Source of the DNA: Nocardioides terrigena
Lineage (GTDB): Bacteria > Actinomycetota > Actinomycetes > Propionibacteriales > Nocardioidaceae
DNA: 64,000 nt
Assembly (NCBI RefSeq): GCF_003047265.1
Contig: NZ_PZYY01000001.1
Coordinates: 682,001 to 746,000, forward strand
Reading direction: 5' to 3'
Made by a program: the position numbers and the translations under genes. A model generated the notes under the pieces. That model was not told the DNA's origin. It saw only the letters and a program-made list of their open reading frames with translations, and did no database searches. Positions 17,220 through 26,001 of the stretch are shown here, piece by piece (within the stretch, counting starts at the first letter, position 1; each line of letters opens with the position of its first letter).

Positions 17220-18587
17220 ATGTCGGTCAAGCCAGGACGTGCAACGGCGCTCGGCGCCGGTCTCGTTGCCATGAGCGCTCTTCTGGGTGCCGTATCGACC
17301 CAACAAGCGTCCGCCGGGCCCCTCGCGACCCTCGCACCGTCGGTCAACCTCGTCGACCGCGCAGTCGCGGCCGGCATCAACTGGCCGTCCACGCCCTCGT
17401 GGGACCTGTCTGTCGTCGACTACGACAACGACGGTGACACCGACTTCTCGATGTCCCTGCACATGAGGAACGCGGGGGAGCTGCGCCGCAACAACGGCAA
17501 TGGGACGTTCACCCGTGTCGCTACCGGGAACCCCGCGACCACCATCATGCCCAGGCCCAACCCCCAGGGTGGCCTCGTCGACCGGCACTCCTGTACGTGG
17601 GCCGATTTCGACCACGATCCGGACGGCTTGCAGGACGCGTACTGCGCGGCCGGCCGCTACGCGAGCAACCGGTACAAGGACGAGAGCATCAACAACGAGC
17701 TGTTCCTCCAGACCTCGGTGGGTGTCTTCAGGGACGCTGCCACCGCCTCCGGCGTCGGTGAGCCGTGCACACGAGGTCGGCACGTGGCTGCACTCGACCT
17801 CAACAACGACGGGTGGCAGGACCTCTTCCTAGGTGCTCAGGCGCCTCGCAACGTTGCCTCCGACCGCTGCAACACCGAGGCCCTCGCTCCGTACAACGAG
17901 CAGTCCAAGGTCTTCATCAACCAAGGCGACAACGCCCAGGGCGTCTGGCAGGGCTTCAGGTTCGGCCGGGAGTGGAACGTCAGCCAGGCCAACACCGGCA
18001 ACCGCCTCGCCCTGCCCTGGGACTACAACCGTGACGGACGGATGGACCTGCTCACCTCCACCTACGCGATGAAGGCCGCGTTCCTCTACCGCAACACCGG
18101 CACGGGATTCCAGGAGGTGGCCAGGTCGGGCACGGTACGGCTGCCCCTTTTCAACCGTGCATCCCTCGCCGATCTCACGGGTGACGGGATCCTCGACCTG
18201 GTCTACGCCGACGATACGGGGTTCGCCTACCGCGCCGGCACAGGCACGGCGACGGGCATCAGCGGCACCACGGTGCGCATCGGGACGGTCCCCTCGGGTG
18301 GAGTGGGGTGGGGTGCTGCCGTGGGTGACGTCAACGGGGACGGGCGGCTCGACGTCTACGGGCTGGTCGCGTCTGCCAACAACACGGGCAACCCGGCGGA
18401 CTACGTCTTCGTGAGCACCGCTCCGACAACCTGGCAACGCCACGAGGTGCCATCTGCCGGCGGCGACGCCAATGACGTCATCCCGGTGATCGTCAACGGA
18501 CGGAGCCAGTTCGTCGTCCTCAACGGTGGCAACGACGAGGGAGAGACCCCGGGACCCGTCCAGCTCATCGCCTGGTCGGGACCGTGA
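17220..18587 (+). CDS. Secreted FG-GAP/VCBS repeat beta-propeller protein
   Basis: A 455-aa exported protein with a signal peptide (about residues 1-33, cleavage near AQS/ASA-type Ala-rich sequence). Six or so FG-GAP repeats each contain an Asp-rich calcium-binding loop: DYDNDGDTD, DFDHDPDG, DLNNDGWQD, DYNRDGRMD, DLTGDGILD and DVNGDGRLD. Together they should fold as an integrin-alpha-like propeller. The ATG at 17220 follows GGGAGTGCAG, nearly the same ribosome binding site as the 1835-aa gene. A function in adhesion or matrix building is a reasonable guess; no catalytic motif is visible. It converges on the LamG gene with a 31-base gap. Confidence 0.85.
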   Translation: MSVKPGRATALGAGLVAMSALLGAVSTQQASAGPLATLAPSVNLVDRAVAAGINWPSTPSWDLSVVDYDNDGDTDFSMSLHMRNAGELRRNNGNGTFTRVATGNPATTIMPRPNPQGGLVDRHSCTWADFDHDPDGLQDAYCAAGRYASNRYKDESINNELFLQTSVGVFRDAATASGVGEPCTRGRHVAALDLNNDGWQDLFLGAQAPRNVASDRCNTEALAPYNEQSKVFINQGDNAQGVWQGFRFGREWNVSQANTGNRLALPWDYNRDGRMDLLTSTYAMKAAFLYRNTGTGFQEVARSGTVRLPLFNRASLADLTGDGILDLVYADDTGFAYRAGTGTATGISGTTVRIGTVPSGGVGWGAAVGDVNGDGRLDVYGLVASANNTGNPADYVFVSTAPTTWQRHEVPSAGGDANDVIPVIVNGRSQFVVLNGGNDEGETPGPVQLIAWSGP

Positions 18588-18618
18588 CTGGCGTCATCCG
18601 CCATGAGGACGGCCCCGC

Positions 18619-19332
18619 TCACCCCTTGGTGAGACGGACGTAGTCGACGGATCCCGAGAAGTAGTCGCAGTCCACACGCACGGCGTCACACTGCTGCTTG
18701 CCGCCGACCGTCCACGGCTTGTTGTTGTTGAGGGTGCCGGTGGCGGCGGTTCGCCTGTCCGCCACTGCGCCGTCGACGTGGAGGGTGACCGAGGTCGGCG
18801 TCCTGGCGCAGCGCACGACATGCCACTCTCCGTCGGAGACGGATCTCGGCGACGTCACCGCTGCGGTGCCCTGCGACGTCGCGAACGTGCACCGGATGCG
18901 GCCGCGGTTGAACTGGAGCTTCACCTGGCCACCCGACGTGTTCGAGTACCCCTTCTGCAGGAGGTTGGGCGTCTCACCGGAGGATCCGCCCACCGAGGAG
19001 GCGAACCGGACCTCGACGGAGAAGTTGCCTCGACCGGGGTCCAGCGATGCGTCAGCGGCGTCCGGTACGACGATGAGGTGCTCGTTGCGGTAGGCGACGC
19101 CCTCGGTGGGGCTGTGGCGGTCGAAGGAGGCGACGGCCCCGTCCATCATCAGGTGCGAGCCGATCGCACCGTGGTGGCCGAGCCCGCTCGAGTCGACGGC
19201 GGTCGAGGCGCCCGGCCCCTCGTTCAGCTCCAGGGCTAGCACGGTGGTCGACGCGGCGGGTGCGGGCGCGGGGTGTGAAAGACACAGCATCACCGTGCCG
19301 GCTGCGGCGAGTCCTCCTCGCACACCGATCAC
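18619..19332 (-). CDS. Small secreted LamG/concanavalin-like protein
   Basis: Exported 237-aa protein: signal peptide (about 1-28), then one LamG/concanavalin-A-like beta sandwich to the C terminus. Recognisable parts are LNEGPGASTAVDSSGLGHHG near the start of the domain, the VRCARTPTSVTLHVDGAV strand and the ending YFSGSVDYVRLTKG. The GTG at 19332 is chosen because GGAGG lies five bases upstream and the signal peptide begins there. It is a paralogue of the gene at 19505 and of the lipoprotein at 31399. Such domains often bind glycans, so a partner role with the extracellular polysaccharide is plausible but not shown. Confidence 0.8.
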   Translation of the reverse strand: MIGVRGGLAAAGTVMLCLSHPAPAPAASTTVLALELNEGPGASTAVDSSGLGHHGAIGSHLMMDGAVASFDRHSPTEGVAYRNEHLIVVPDAADASLDPGRGNFSVEVRFASSVGGSSGETPNLLQKGYSNTSGGQVKLQFNRGRIRCTFATSQGTAAVTSPRSVSDGEWHVVRCARTPTSVTLHVDGAVADRRTAATGTLNNNKPWTVGGKQQCDAVRVDCDYFSGSVDYVRLTKG

Positions 19333-19451
19333 CTGGGCCTCCAGGGGTGAGCATCGAGCGCCGGACCGTCGTCCCGGCACGGGACCACGATCGCAGGATC
19401 CGGGAGGCGAAGTCGAGGCCCTCCGGATCATCGGGCGCGGTTACCCAGCAT

Positions 19452-19474
19452 TGAGGACCCGACACGGGTCCTCA
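19452..19474 (-). terminator. Hairpin terminator after the second LamG gene
   Basis: A perfect ten-base stem, TGAGGACCCG with CGGGTCCTCA, closes a three-base loop 31 bases beyond the stop of the gene at 19505. No T-run follows. Confidence 0.65.
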
Positions 19475-19504
19475 GCCGGGGTGCGCCTGCCGGATCGTGC
19501 GCCC

Positions 19505-20257
19505 TCAGCTGCCCCGGTGCACCCGGACGTAGTCGATCTGACCCGAGAAGTAGTCGCAGGTCACCCGGATCTGGTCGCAGTTGATCTTGCCCCCGATGGT
19601 CATCGGGATGCGGTTGTCGATGGTGCCCACGGCACCAGCCTTCCTGCCGACCCTGATGCCGTCGACCCACAGCTCGACCGCGGTGGGGGTCTTGACGCAG
19701 CGAAGGACGTGCCACGCGTTGTCGTTGAGGGCCACCTTGGCCCGGGTGGCTCCGCGCGCGATCGACCCCTTGTACAGGCAGGACGGACGTCCCTGAGGGT
19801 TCTGGATCTTCCACTGTCCTCCGCTCGAGGTGGCCTGACCCTTCTGCGCGATGTTGCCGAAGTTCTCCTGCGTCCGGTAGCGGATCTCGATCGTGAAGGT
19901 GTCGTTCATAGGGTCGAGGTTGGGATTGTCAGGGATCTGGATCACCCGCTCCGGACTCGCGGGCGCGAGGTTCGGGGGACGCCGTGGCCAGCTGTAGGCA
20001 GTGGCGCCGTCGAAGCTGAAGCCCGTGTCGATCCCGGCCTGGTTGACAGGCGTGTCGAAGCCGTTCGGCCCGCTGTCGACCATCGTGGTCGCCCCAGCGG
20101 GCTCGTTCATCTCCCAGCTCGCCTCCACCTCGACGGCCTTCGCGGCCATCGCGGCGTCCGCGGTCGTGACGATCGAGGTAGAGGCGGCCAACGCCAGCAC
20201 CATCGTGCCCAGCGTGGTGGTGGCCCGAAGCCGTGACGTCCCGCGAGATCGGTTCAT
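19505..20257 (-). CDS. Small secreted LamG/concanavalin-like protein
   Basis: Exported 250-aa protein with an N-terminal signal peptide (residues 1-36, ending in a DAAMA-type Ala-rich site) and one LamG-like sandwich. It shares with its two paralogues the pattern WEMNEPAGATTMVDSGPNG, the strand LRCVKTPTAVELWVDG and the ending CDYFSGQIDYVRVHRGS. Two cysteines before the last strand are conserved with the gene at 18619. ATG 20257 has AGGGAG about ten bases upstream. Its leader contains a 12-base perfect hairpin, and a perfect copy of the operator lies 122 bases upstream. Confidence 0.82.
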   Translation of the reverse strand: MNRSRGTSRLRATTTLGTMVLALAASTSIVTTADAAMAAKAVEVEASWEMNEPAGATTMVDSGPNGFDTPVNQAGIDTGFSFDGATAYSWPRRPPNLAPASPERVIQIPDNPNLDPMNDTFTIEIRYRTQENFGNIAQKGQATSSGGQWKIQNPQGRPSCLYKGSIARGATRAKVALNDNAWHVLRCVKTPTAVELWVDGIRVGRKAGAVGTIDNRIPMTIGGKINCDQIRVTCDYFSGQIDYVRVHRGS

Positions 20258-20292
20258 GTGTGTCGACTCCCTGTGTCCACCCGCGCCGCGGC

Positions 20293-20320
20293 CGACGTCG
20301 GGTCACGCGACCCGACGTCG
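20293..20320 (-). promoter_or_regulatory. Perfect 12-bp hairpin in the leader of the LamG gene at 19505
   Basis: 20293-20304 pairs with 20309-20320 around an ACGC loop. It lies between the operator (20380) and the start codon (20257), so it would be in the mRNA leader; it could instead terminate transcription from the sulfotransferase gene upstream. Confidence 0.55.
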
Positions 20321-20379
20321 CGCTTTCGGGCCAATTCCACACGCCGAGGGGACCAGTGAAGAGGCTGACGCACTCATCA

Positions 20380-20395
20380 CCCCCAAGTTGGGGAC
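20380..20395 (-). promoter_or_regulatory. Palindromic operator (near-perfect copy)
   Basis: CCCCCAAGTTGGGGAC; on the gene's strand CGTCCCCAACTTGGGGG. Full CCCC and GGGG arms flank a six-base AT-rich centre. It lies 122 bases upstream of the LamG gene start at 20257. Confidence 0.7.
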
Positions 20396-20417
20396 GCGCG
20401 CCAGCAGCATGATGTGG

Positions 20418-21281
20418 TCAGAGGAGTCGTGTTCGGGCTTCTTCGACCTTCGACAGCGTGTCCCCGCCGACCCGCTCGATGGCCCGCACGTCATCGTCCG
20501 CGAGCTTGGAGCGCCACTCGTCGGCCACGCTGGCAGGGGAGCGATCGAAGTTGTGCAGCTTTGCGGGGTCCGCCACTACGGCTGTTGACTTGTCGCCGAA
20601 CTCCTCGCCCATCGCGGCAGACCACGTCAGCTCCAGGATCGCCGCGAGACGCCGCGCTGCCGAGACACCTCCGGAGGCGAGCTCGGCGTGCGAGACGATC
20701 AGGGCTCCGCAGGCGGCGGCGTCGCGCAGGGCGAGCTCGTGCAGCACCGACCAGAACGCACCCATCTCCTCGGCCGAGGAGGCGTCACCGGAGTCGGGGA
20801 TTTCAGGAAGGTCGACGTTGCCACCCCTCACCCGAGCCTCCTGTGCGATCAGGGACAGCTCGTCCAGTCGCGGTCGCCAGTCGACGCGTCGATAGCTGGT
20901 CAGGATTGCCCCGGGGTGGCGGTAGACCAAAACAGGTGTCGCGCCCGTCGCTCGCGCCACGGCAGGCATCGACAGCAGGGCGTACGGGTCCTTGACCACC
21001 AGACGGGTGCTCGGAAGCGGGCCGGCCCACTGGCGGGAGCCGAAACGGCTGTAGACCATGGGATTCCAGCCGTGGTAGGCCGCCCGCAGGAGGAATCGCT
21101 GTCGGGGCGTGAACTCGGTGACCCGTGACCAGCCGTGGAGAGTCCCCCCCAGGGCGTACTGACGGCCGCGCGGATTCATCGGCTCCCGCCCGGCGAGCGC
21201 CGTGCCGGGGGACTTCGCGAGCAGCCGGGCTGCCCACGTGGTGCCTGAACGAGGCACTCCGGTCACCAGGATGGGCTTCAC
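20418..21281 (-). CDS. Sulfotransferase family protein
   Basis: Predicted PAPS-dependent sulfotransferase, 287 aa. The 5'-phosphosulfate binding loop ILVTGVPRSGTTW lies at residues 4-16 and a 3'-phosphate binding motif VYRHPGAILTSYRR at about 115-128. The GTG at 21281 is preferred because GAGGAG lies seven bases upstream and the P-loop then sits at the extreme N terminus, as in the family; an ATG at 21317 is the alternative. The acceptor is unknown; the location argues for a sugar of the extracellular polysaccharide. It is divergent from the TIM-barrel gene at 21661, with one operator copy for each. Confidence 0.82.
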   Translation of the reverse strand: MKPILVTGVPRSGTTWAARLLAKSPGTALAGREPMNPRGRQYALGGTLHGWSRVTEFTPRQRFLLRAAYHGWNPMVYSRFGSRQWAGPLPSTRLVVKDPYALLSMPAVARATGATPVLVYRHPGAILTSYRRVDWRPRLDELSLIAQEARVRGGNVDLPEIPDSGDASSAEEMGAFWSVLHELALRDAAACGALIVSHAELASGGVSAARRLAAILELTWSAAMGEEFGDKSTAVVADPAKLHNFDRSPASVADEWRSKLADDDVRAIERVGGDTLSKVEEARTRLL

Positions 21282-21392
21282 CTTCGGTCTCCTCACCGTG
21301 CCGACGAGCCCTGTCATGGACTGGCACCCACGCCGACAGTAGTGGGGCCGCCCGCTCAGCGACCTGCGATTTCGTGACACGGGGGCCCGATT

Positions 21393-21408
21393 CCCCGAAT
21401 TCGGGGAC
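21393..21408 (-). promoter_or_regulatory. Palindromic operator (perfect arms) for the sulfotransferase gene
   Basis: CCCCGAATTCGGGGAC, a perfect 14-bp palindrome; on the gene's strand it is preceded by GCGT. It lies 111 bases before the GTG at 21281, with TACTGT about 62 bases downstream of its centre. Confidence 0.7.
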
Positions 21409-21464
21409 GCGTCACCGCCCGGTTCTCCGTGAGGGACGCACACACGTGAAGTCGCCGACGGCAT

Positions 21465-21498
21465 CCTCAATATTGGGGTAATCCCCGAAACGGCGGGG
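21465..21498 (+). promoter_or_regulatory. Operator copy plus a related repeat for the TIM-barrel gene
   Basis: CCTCAATATTGGGGTA (21465-21480) has one mismatch in the left arm; CCCCGAAACGGCGGGG (21483-21498) follows after two bases. TACGGT lies 42-60 bases downstream of the two centres. The distance to the start codon (about 160-180 bases) is longer than for the other genes. Confidence 0.55.
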
Positions 21499-21660
21499 TC
21501 AAGTTTGTGTTCCTGAGTGACCCGTCCCGTACGGTCCTTCGAGTTCAAGGAACCAGGTCTGGTCCAGCCCGTGCTGTCCTGCGCGGGTGTGAGCGGGTGA
21601 GCGCTCCGACGGACCTGGCGTCCCTCGTTGTCATGTGACCATCCCCCGAAGGGTCAACAG

Positions 21661-22827
21661 ATGCATTCACTTTCACGTCGCTCCATGCTCCGCCTCGCCG
21701 CCGGTGCCGCCGGCACCACCGGCGTCATGGGCGGACTGCTCGTTCCCGCCCACGCCTCGTCCAGGGTCCGGGCCTGGCTCGACCGCAGCGTCGTCCAGCC
21801 CGGCGAGCAGCTGACCCTCCGTTACGTGGAGGAGCTGACGCAGGCTCGCTCCATCCGCGTCAAGGACAGCAACGGTCTCGGCTGGGAGCTGCACTCCAAG
21901 ACCCGCACCTCGAAGGTTTGGAAGGCGACGGCGAGCGCGACCGGATCCGGCACGGTCACGGTCATCACGACCCGCGCCGACGGCAAGGTCTTCCGGGACG
22001 AGGTGCCGTACGAGGTGACCAGCACGACGCCCGACAAGACCGTGCCCAGCGGCGGACCGCTGATCGGGATGAGCGCGCCGTCCGACGTCTGGGACCAGCG
22101 TGTGGCCGAGGTCGGAGCCGGTCTGGGTGCCCGCCGGATCTTCGCCGACCTGGCCGCGGGTCCCAACAGCCAGATCCGGGCGATCGAGGAAGCCCACGCC
22201 GCCGGGATGATGCCGGTTGTCTCGTACAAGGTCGGTGGCGATCTTGCGGGCGCCATCGCCGGGGCGTACAACGGCGTGGCCGAGCAGGCCGCCGCAAAGC
22301 TGGAGTCGTACGGCCGCCCGACGGCGGTCACCTTCTGGCACGAGCCGTGTGGCGACATGACGGGTGCGCAGTTCGCCGCCGGGAGCCGGCAGGTCCTGCC
22401 CGCCTTCCAGCGCGGTGAGCTGAAGGTGGGGCCGATCCTCAACGGGTGGCTGCTCGACAACCAGGTCCCCGAGTTCGACACCTTCCTCCCCGACGACCTC
22501 ATGGGCAGCTGGGACTACGTGGGCATCGACACGTACGAGGGGGGCACCGTGACGGCTCCCGGCGCCCGGAAGCCCGCGGAGCGGATCCTCGCGCTCTCGG
22601 CGTACGTGAAGGCGCGTGGCTACGACCTGCCCCTGGGCGTCGGCGAGTACAACGGGTTCTCGGCCGAGACGATCACCGCCGCCGGTGAGGCACTCCTCAG
22701 CACCCCCAATGTCTGGTTCGGGTGCCTGTGGAACGCCAACGACGTGCGCGACTGGACGCTGTCGGGCGACCGGCTCGCTGCTTTCCGGGCCACCGTGAAC
22801 GACCCGCGGGCCGCCAGCGTCAGCTGA
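21661..22827 (+). CDS. Tat-exported TIM-barrel protein, glycosidase-like
   Basis: A 388-aa protein opening with a twin-arginine signal (SRRSMLRLAAGAAGTTG, residues 6-22). A small beta domain (about 35-130) precedes a (beta/alpha)8-like region with FWHEPCGDM near the middle and LGVGEYNGFS near the end. These place glutamates where clan-A glycoside hydrolases (families 26 and 39 resemble it) keep the acid/base and the nucleophile. I cannot assign a family or substrate. ATG 21661 gives a complete Tat signal. It resembles the lipoprotein at 32231 in its catalytic-type motifs. It may trim or process the extracellular polysaccharide. It converges on the flippase gene. Confidence 0.72.
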   Translation: MHSLSRRSMLRLAAGAAGTTGVMGGLLVPAHASSRVRAWLDRSVVQPGEQLTLRYVEELTQARSIRVKDSNGLGWELHSKTRTSKVWKATASATGSGTVTVITTRADGKVFRDEVPYEVTSTTPDKTVPSGGPLIGMSAPSDVWDQRVAEVGAGLGARRIFADLAAGPNSQIRAIEEAHAAGMMPVVSYKVGGDLAGAIAGAYNGVAEQAAAKLESYGRPTAVTFWHEPCGDMTGAQFAAGSRQVLPAFQRGELKVGPILNGWLLDNQVPEFDTFLPDDLMGSWDYVGIDTYEGGTVTAPGARKPAERILALSAYVKARGYDLPLGVGEYNGFSAETITAAGEALLSTPNVWFGCLWNANDVRDWTLSGDRLAAFRATVNDPRAASVS

Positions 22828-22845
22828 GCAGCGACCTCCACCTCC

Positions 22846-22880
22846 GTCCCGGGACCTGGCGCACGCGTCAGGCCCCGGAC
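22846..22880. terminator. Imperfect hairpin between convergent genes
   Basis: GTCCCGGGACCTG (22846-22858) pairs with CAGGCCCCGGAC (22869-22880) apart from one bulge and one mismatch. It could end transcription from both sides. Confidence 0.4.
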
Positions 22881-24436
22881 GGCGGGTTGATGCGGCGCCC
22901 GGCCGAGCGACGCCTGCTGAGCGCCGAACGGAAGGCATTGAGGCCGAGGCTCTCGCGCCAGGACCAGATCGCGGCCAGGTAGACCATCGTGCTGAGGGCG
23001 AGCACGGCCACCCGGGCCGGTGTCGACCAGTCGAGCGCGACGGGTACGAGGCCCACCAGCCCGAAGCAGCCAACAGCGCCCAGGCCGACGTACAGGGACG
23101 GTCGGGTGAGTGGGAACAGGCCCAGGTGCCGATGGACCTGGATGAGCGGCAGCAGGTTGCGCACGGCGATCGCGACCGACCAGGAGATGGCTGCGCCGCG
23201 GATGCCGTAGAGAGGTATCAGCACGAGGTTCAGGCCCACGTTGACCACGAGGGTCACCACGCTGTTCACGAGACTCAGCCAGCTGTGCCCCGCCATGAGC
23301 AGCACGGAGTCCACCGGTCCGCATGCAGTGGCGAGGAGCATGGTCAGGGACAGGATCAGCACGACGTCCGAGGCGACCTCGTACCCGTCGCCGAAGACGG
23401 CCATCAGGATGGGTGCCCAGGTCGCGGTGACGAGGTAGAGCGGCCACGCGGCGATCATGCTCCACAAGGTGGCGGCCTGGAACGTCGAGTTGGCGGCGCC
23501 GGTCTCCCCGCGCGTGAACAGCGCGCTCAGCTGGGGTGACAACGCCTGTTGGACCGACTGGACGAACAGCTGCCCGAAGACGATGAACCGTGTCGCGGCG
23601 GTGTACAGCGCCGCGTCGGCCGGGGACGCCAGCGCAGCCACCAGCACGATGTCGGAACGCTTCAGTGCCGTCTGGGTGACTCGTGCGATGGCCCGCGGCG
23701 CGGTGTAGGACCAGAACTCCCGGGCGAGCTGGCCCCATGGCCTCGGCGCCTGGGCGGTCGTTGCCCGTTGGGCCACCAGGTCTCGCAAGGACACCAGGGA
23801 GAAAGCCAGCCCCACGACGTACGGCAGGGACCACGCCAGGGCCAGCGCGGGAGCACCCGCGCCGGCCAGGTAGGCCGCGAGCACGGCCAGGGACTGGAGG
23901 CCGAGGCGACCGATGTTCTCGATCATCACGGTGGCCCTCATGGTGCCCATGCCCCTCGTCGCGGCCAGCGCCAGGCTGTGGAGCGCCGCGAAGGGCAGGA
24001 CCAGCGCCAAGGTGCGCAGCATCTCCGACATCGTGCTCGCGGCCTCGTTGCCGACCATGTACGGCGACACCGTCGGCGCGAGGACGTAGAGCCCCGCGGC
24101 TGCAGTAAGGGAGAAGGCCACGACAGGCGCTGCCGCTACGGCCATCGTGCGCCGCACGTCGGCCGAGCGTCCGGACGCGAGATGAGCCGGGAGCAACCGG
24201 ACCACCCCGGTGTCCGTGCCCAGGAGCGCGATCGACTCCAGGATGAGGAAGGCCGCCGTCGCGGCGAACAGCGTGCCGGCGACCGTGGGGGAGAAGCCGT
24301 TGGTGACGACGACCACGAGAAGGATGCCGAACAGCGCACTGCAGGCCGCGCCCAGGACGCTGGCCGTCCCCCTGCGGGCGAGCTTCTCCAGCTGCCCCCC
24401 GTGGGTCACCGCTGCCGCTGGAGCTACGGCCGTCAT
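22868..24436 (-). CDS. Polysaccharide repeat-unit flippase (Wzx/MATE-like)
   Basis: Integral membrane protein of 522 aa with about 12-14 hydrophobic segments, of the oligosaccharide flippase (MOP) superfamily. It would move lipid-linked repeat units across the cytoplasmic membrane. The N terminus has the usual short cytoplasmic stretch (KLARRGTASVLGAACSALFG) before the first segment. The ATG overlaps the stop of the Wzz/kinase-like gene (ATGA). It is the last of seven tightly coupled minus-strand genes (31257 to 22868) that include the polymerase and co-polymerases, which supports the Wzx role. Confidence 0.86.
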   Translation of the reverse strand: MTAVAPAAAVTHGGQLEKLARRGTASVLGAACSALFGILLVVVVTNGFSPTVAGTLFAATAAFLILESIALLGTDTGVVRLLPAHLASGRSADVRRTMAVAAAPVVAFSLTAAAGLYVLAPTVSPYMVGNEAASTMSEMLRTLALVLPFAALHSLALAATRGMGTMRATVMIENIGRLGLQSLAVLAAYLAGAGAPALALAWSLPYVVGLAFSLVSLRDLVAQRATTAQAPRPWGQLAREFWSYTAPRAIARVTQTALKRSDIVLVAALASPADAALYTAATRFIVFGQLFVQSVQQALSPQLSALFTRGETGAANSTFQAATLWSMIAAWPLYLVTATWAPILMAVFGDGYEVASDVVLILSLTMLLATACGPVDSVLLMAGHSWLSLVNSVVTLVVNVGLNLVLIPLYGIRGAAISWSVAIAVRNLLPLIQVHRHLGLFPLTRPSLYVGLGAVGCFGLVGLVPVALDWSTPARVAVLALSTMVYLAAIWSWRESLGLNAFRSALSRRRSAGRRINPPSGA

Positions 24437-26001
24437 CGCTTCGCCTCGGCGGCTGGGTCTCGCGCGAGCGACGCGGCCGGCTCCTGCTCTGCTGCGCGGG
24501 AGGCGTCGCCGACGCCCCGCCCGTGCATCTTCATGCTGCGGGCCCCGACCACCAGGGCGCCGAGGGCAGTCGACGTCGAGGTCCTGTCGCTCGCCAGCTG
24601 GGCGACGTCGCGGGCGCGTGTGCGGCCGACCGTGACGACGACGAGGCCCAGGTCGGCGGCGCCGACGACGGCCTCACCCTCGGCGCTGTCGATGCTCGGC
24701 GCCTGGATGATCACCAGGTGTCCGGCCTCGACCAGGGGGCGCAGGACCGTGCGTAGCCGGTCGGCGACGAAGAGCTCGGTGCTTGCGGTGCCGAGGCCCC
24801 ACGGCAGCAGGCACAGCAAGGGCTCGACGCTGGGCTGGAGCATCTCGTGCACGTTGAGGCGTTCGTGGAGGAGCGCTTCGGCCAGACCTCGTTGCTCCAC
24901 CTCCAGGCCGCTGCTGGTGGGGGGGCCGTCGGCCCGGACGAGGACGACGCGGTGGCCGGCCTGTGCGAAGGACTGCGCCACGGTCTCCGCCGCGACCGCG
25001 TCGGTCCCACGGGCTCCCGGTGGGGCCACGGCGATGATCTCCGGGCTCGGGTCGAGGTCGAGGATCTTGGCCCGCAGTCTCCGGATGGTCGCGTCGACGC
25101 CCTCGGTCGGCGGGGTGCGTCGCAACCGGTCTCCCCATCCGCGGGCCGGGACGGCCGCGATGACCGGCAGCCCGGCTTCCTCCACCTCGGGGGCGGACCG
25201 GACCACCCCGGCGAACCGCTCGAGCGCGACGGCGATCAGGCACCCGAGCACGAGCCCGGCGAAGGCGCCTCCGAGCATCAGCACGAGCGGCGTCAGGCCG
25301 GCCGTGCTCGAGCCGGGCGAGGCCGGGGAGATGACCGAACCGGCCGGGGCCTCGCTGTTCTCCAGGTAGGAGCGCTGGGCCCGGAGGCTGACGAGCTCGT
25401 TGCGCAGTGCGCTGGCCAGCTCCGTCTGGAAGAGTCGCTCGGCCTCGCCGCCACGCTGCGCGGCCGCGGTGGCAGCCCGGAGGTCGTCCACCACGTCCTG
25501 GGTCTGCGACTCCACCCGCGCCATCCTCTCGGCGTTGACCTCGAGTGCGCGCCGGTCACGGTTGGCCAGGTAGGCGACCGACCATGCATCCGCCAGCTGC
25601 TGGGCCGTAGCCGCGTCGGATGCGGTGTAGGTCATCTCGAGGACCTGCGAGTTGGGGGGCAGGGAGATGGTCGTGGCCCGCTGGAGCTCGCGCAGGGTCA
25701 GCTGGGGGTTGTCGGCCGCGACGTCGCTCAACACCTCCGCCGAACGCGCCACCTGCGCCTCGGTCTCGAGGCTCGTCACCTCGTCCTGGCGCACCGATGA
25801 CGGCGCCGGCGCGAACGGGTTGCCCACGGTGGGGTTCACCAGGACGTGCGCCGTGCTCGCGTACGTCACCTGCTGGGACGAGGCGAGCAGCCAGCCGATC
25901 AGAAGGCCGTTGACCAGGCACCAGACGACCACGAGCACGTGGTGCCGGACGGCCCGGAGGAGCAGAGGCCGGGGTGCGGGCGGAGTGATGTCAGACGACA
26001 T
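24433..26001 (-). CDS. Wzz-type chain-length protein fused to a degenerate tyrosine-kinase-like domain
   Basis: A 522-aa polysaccharide co-polymerase. TM1 (about 18-38), an extracytoplasmic Wzz domain with a coiled-coil region (about 60-225), TM2 (about 232-255), then a cytoplasmic ParA/BY-kinase-like domain (about 280-495). The place of Walker A reads VAPPGARGTDAVAAE (near 323-337), lacking the GK(S/T) triplet, and the following strand is LVRADG instead of LVDADLR. The C-terminal tail has no tyrosine cluster. The kinase domain is therefore probably non-catalytic and structural. ATG 26001 follows AGAGGA at eight bases; its first 11 bases overlap the preceding Wzz gene. Confidence 0.82.
   Translation of the reverse strand: MSSDITPPAPRPLLLRAVRHHVLVVVWCLVNGLLIGWLLASSQQVTYASTAHVLVNPTVGNPFAPAPSSVRQDEVTSLETEAQVARSAEVLSDVAADNPQLTLRELQRATTISLPPNSQVLEMTYTASDAATAQQLADAWSVAYLANRDRRALEVNAERMARVESQTQDVVDDLRAATAAAQRGGEAERLFQTELASALRNELVSLRAQRSYLENSEAPAGSVISPASPGSSTAGLTPLVLMLGGAFAGLVLGCLIAVALERFAGVVRSAPEVEEAGLPVIAAVPARGWGDRLRRTPPTEGVDATIRRLRAKILDLDPSPEIIAVAPPGARGTDAVAAETVAQSFAQAGHRVVLVRADGPPTSSGLEVEQRGLAEALLHERLNVHEMLQPSVEPLLCLLPWGLGTASTELFVADRLRTVLRPLVEAGHLVIIQAPSIDSAEGEAVVGAADLGLVVVTVGRTRARDVAQLASDRTSTSTALGALVVGARSMKMHGRGVGDASRAAEQEPAASLARDPAAEAKR

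Larger units (their letters stand above)
21282..21660. other. 379-base divergent intergenic region
   Basis: Holds no convincing gene. It contains operator copies at 21393-21408 and 21465-21480, a related CCCC/GGGG repeat at 21483-21498, and -10-like hexamers on both strands (TACTGT on the minus strand at 21336-21341; TACGGT on the plus strand at 21530-21535). Confidence 0.6.

Noticed and set aside
10373-17392. Several long minus-strand frames opposite the 1835-aa protein gene
   Set aside because: Low-complexity Arg/Gly/Val-rich translations without motifs or ribosome binding sites; the plus-strand protein has a signal peptide and clear PKD repeats.
19444-19457. CCCAGCATTGAGG as a further operator copy upstream of the LamG gene at 18619
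   Set aside because: Both arms are incomplete, and the right part belongs to the perfect terminator hairpin at 19452-19474.
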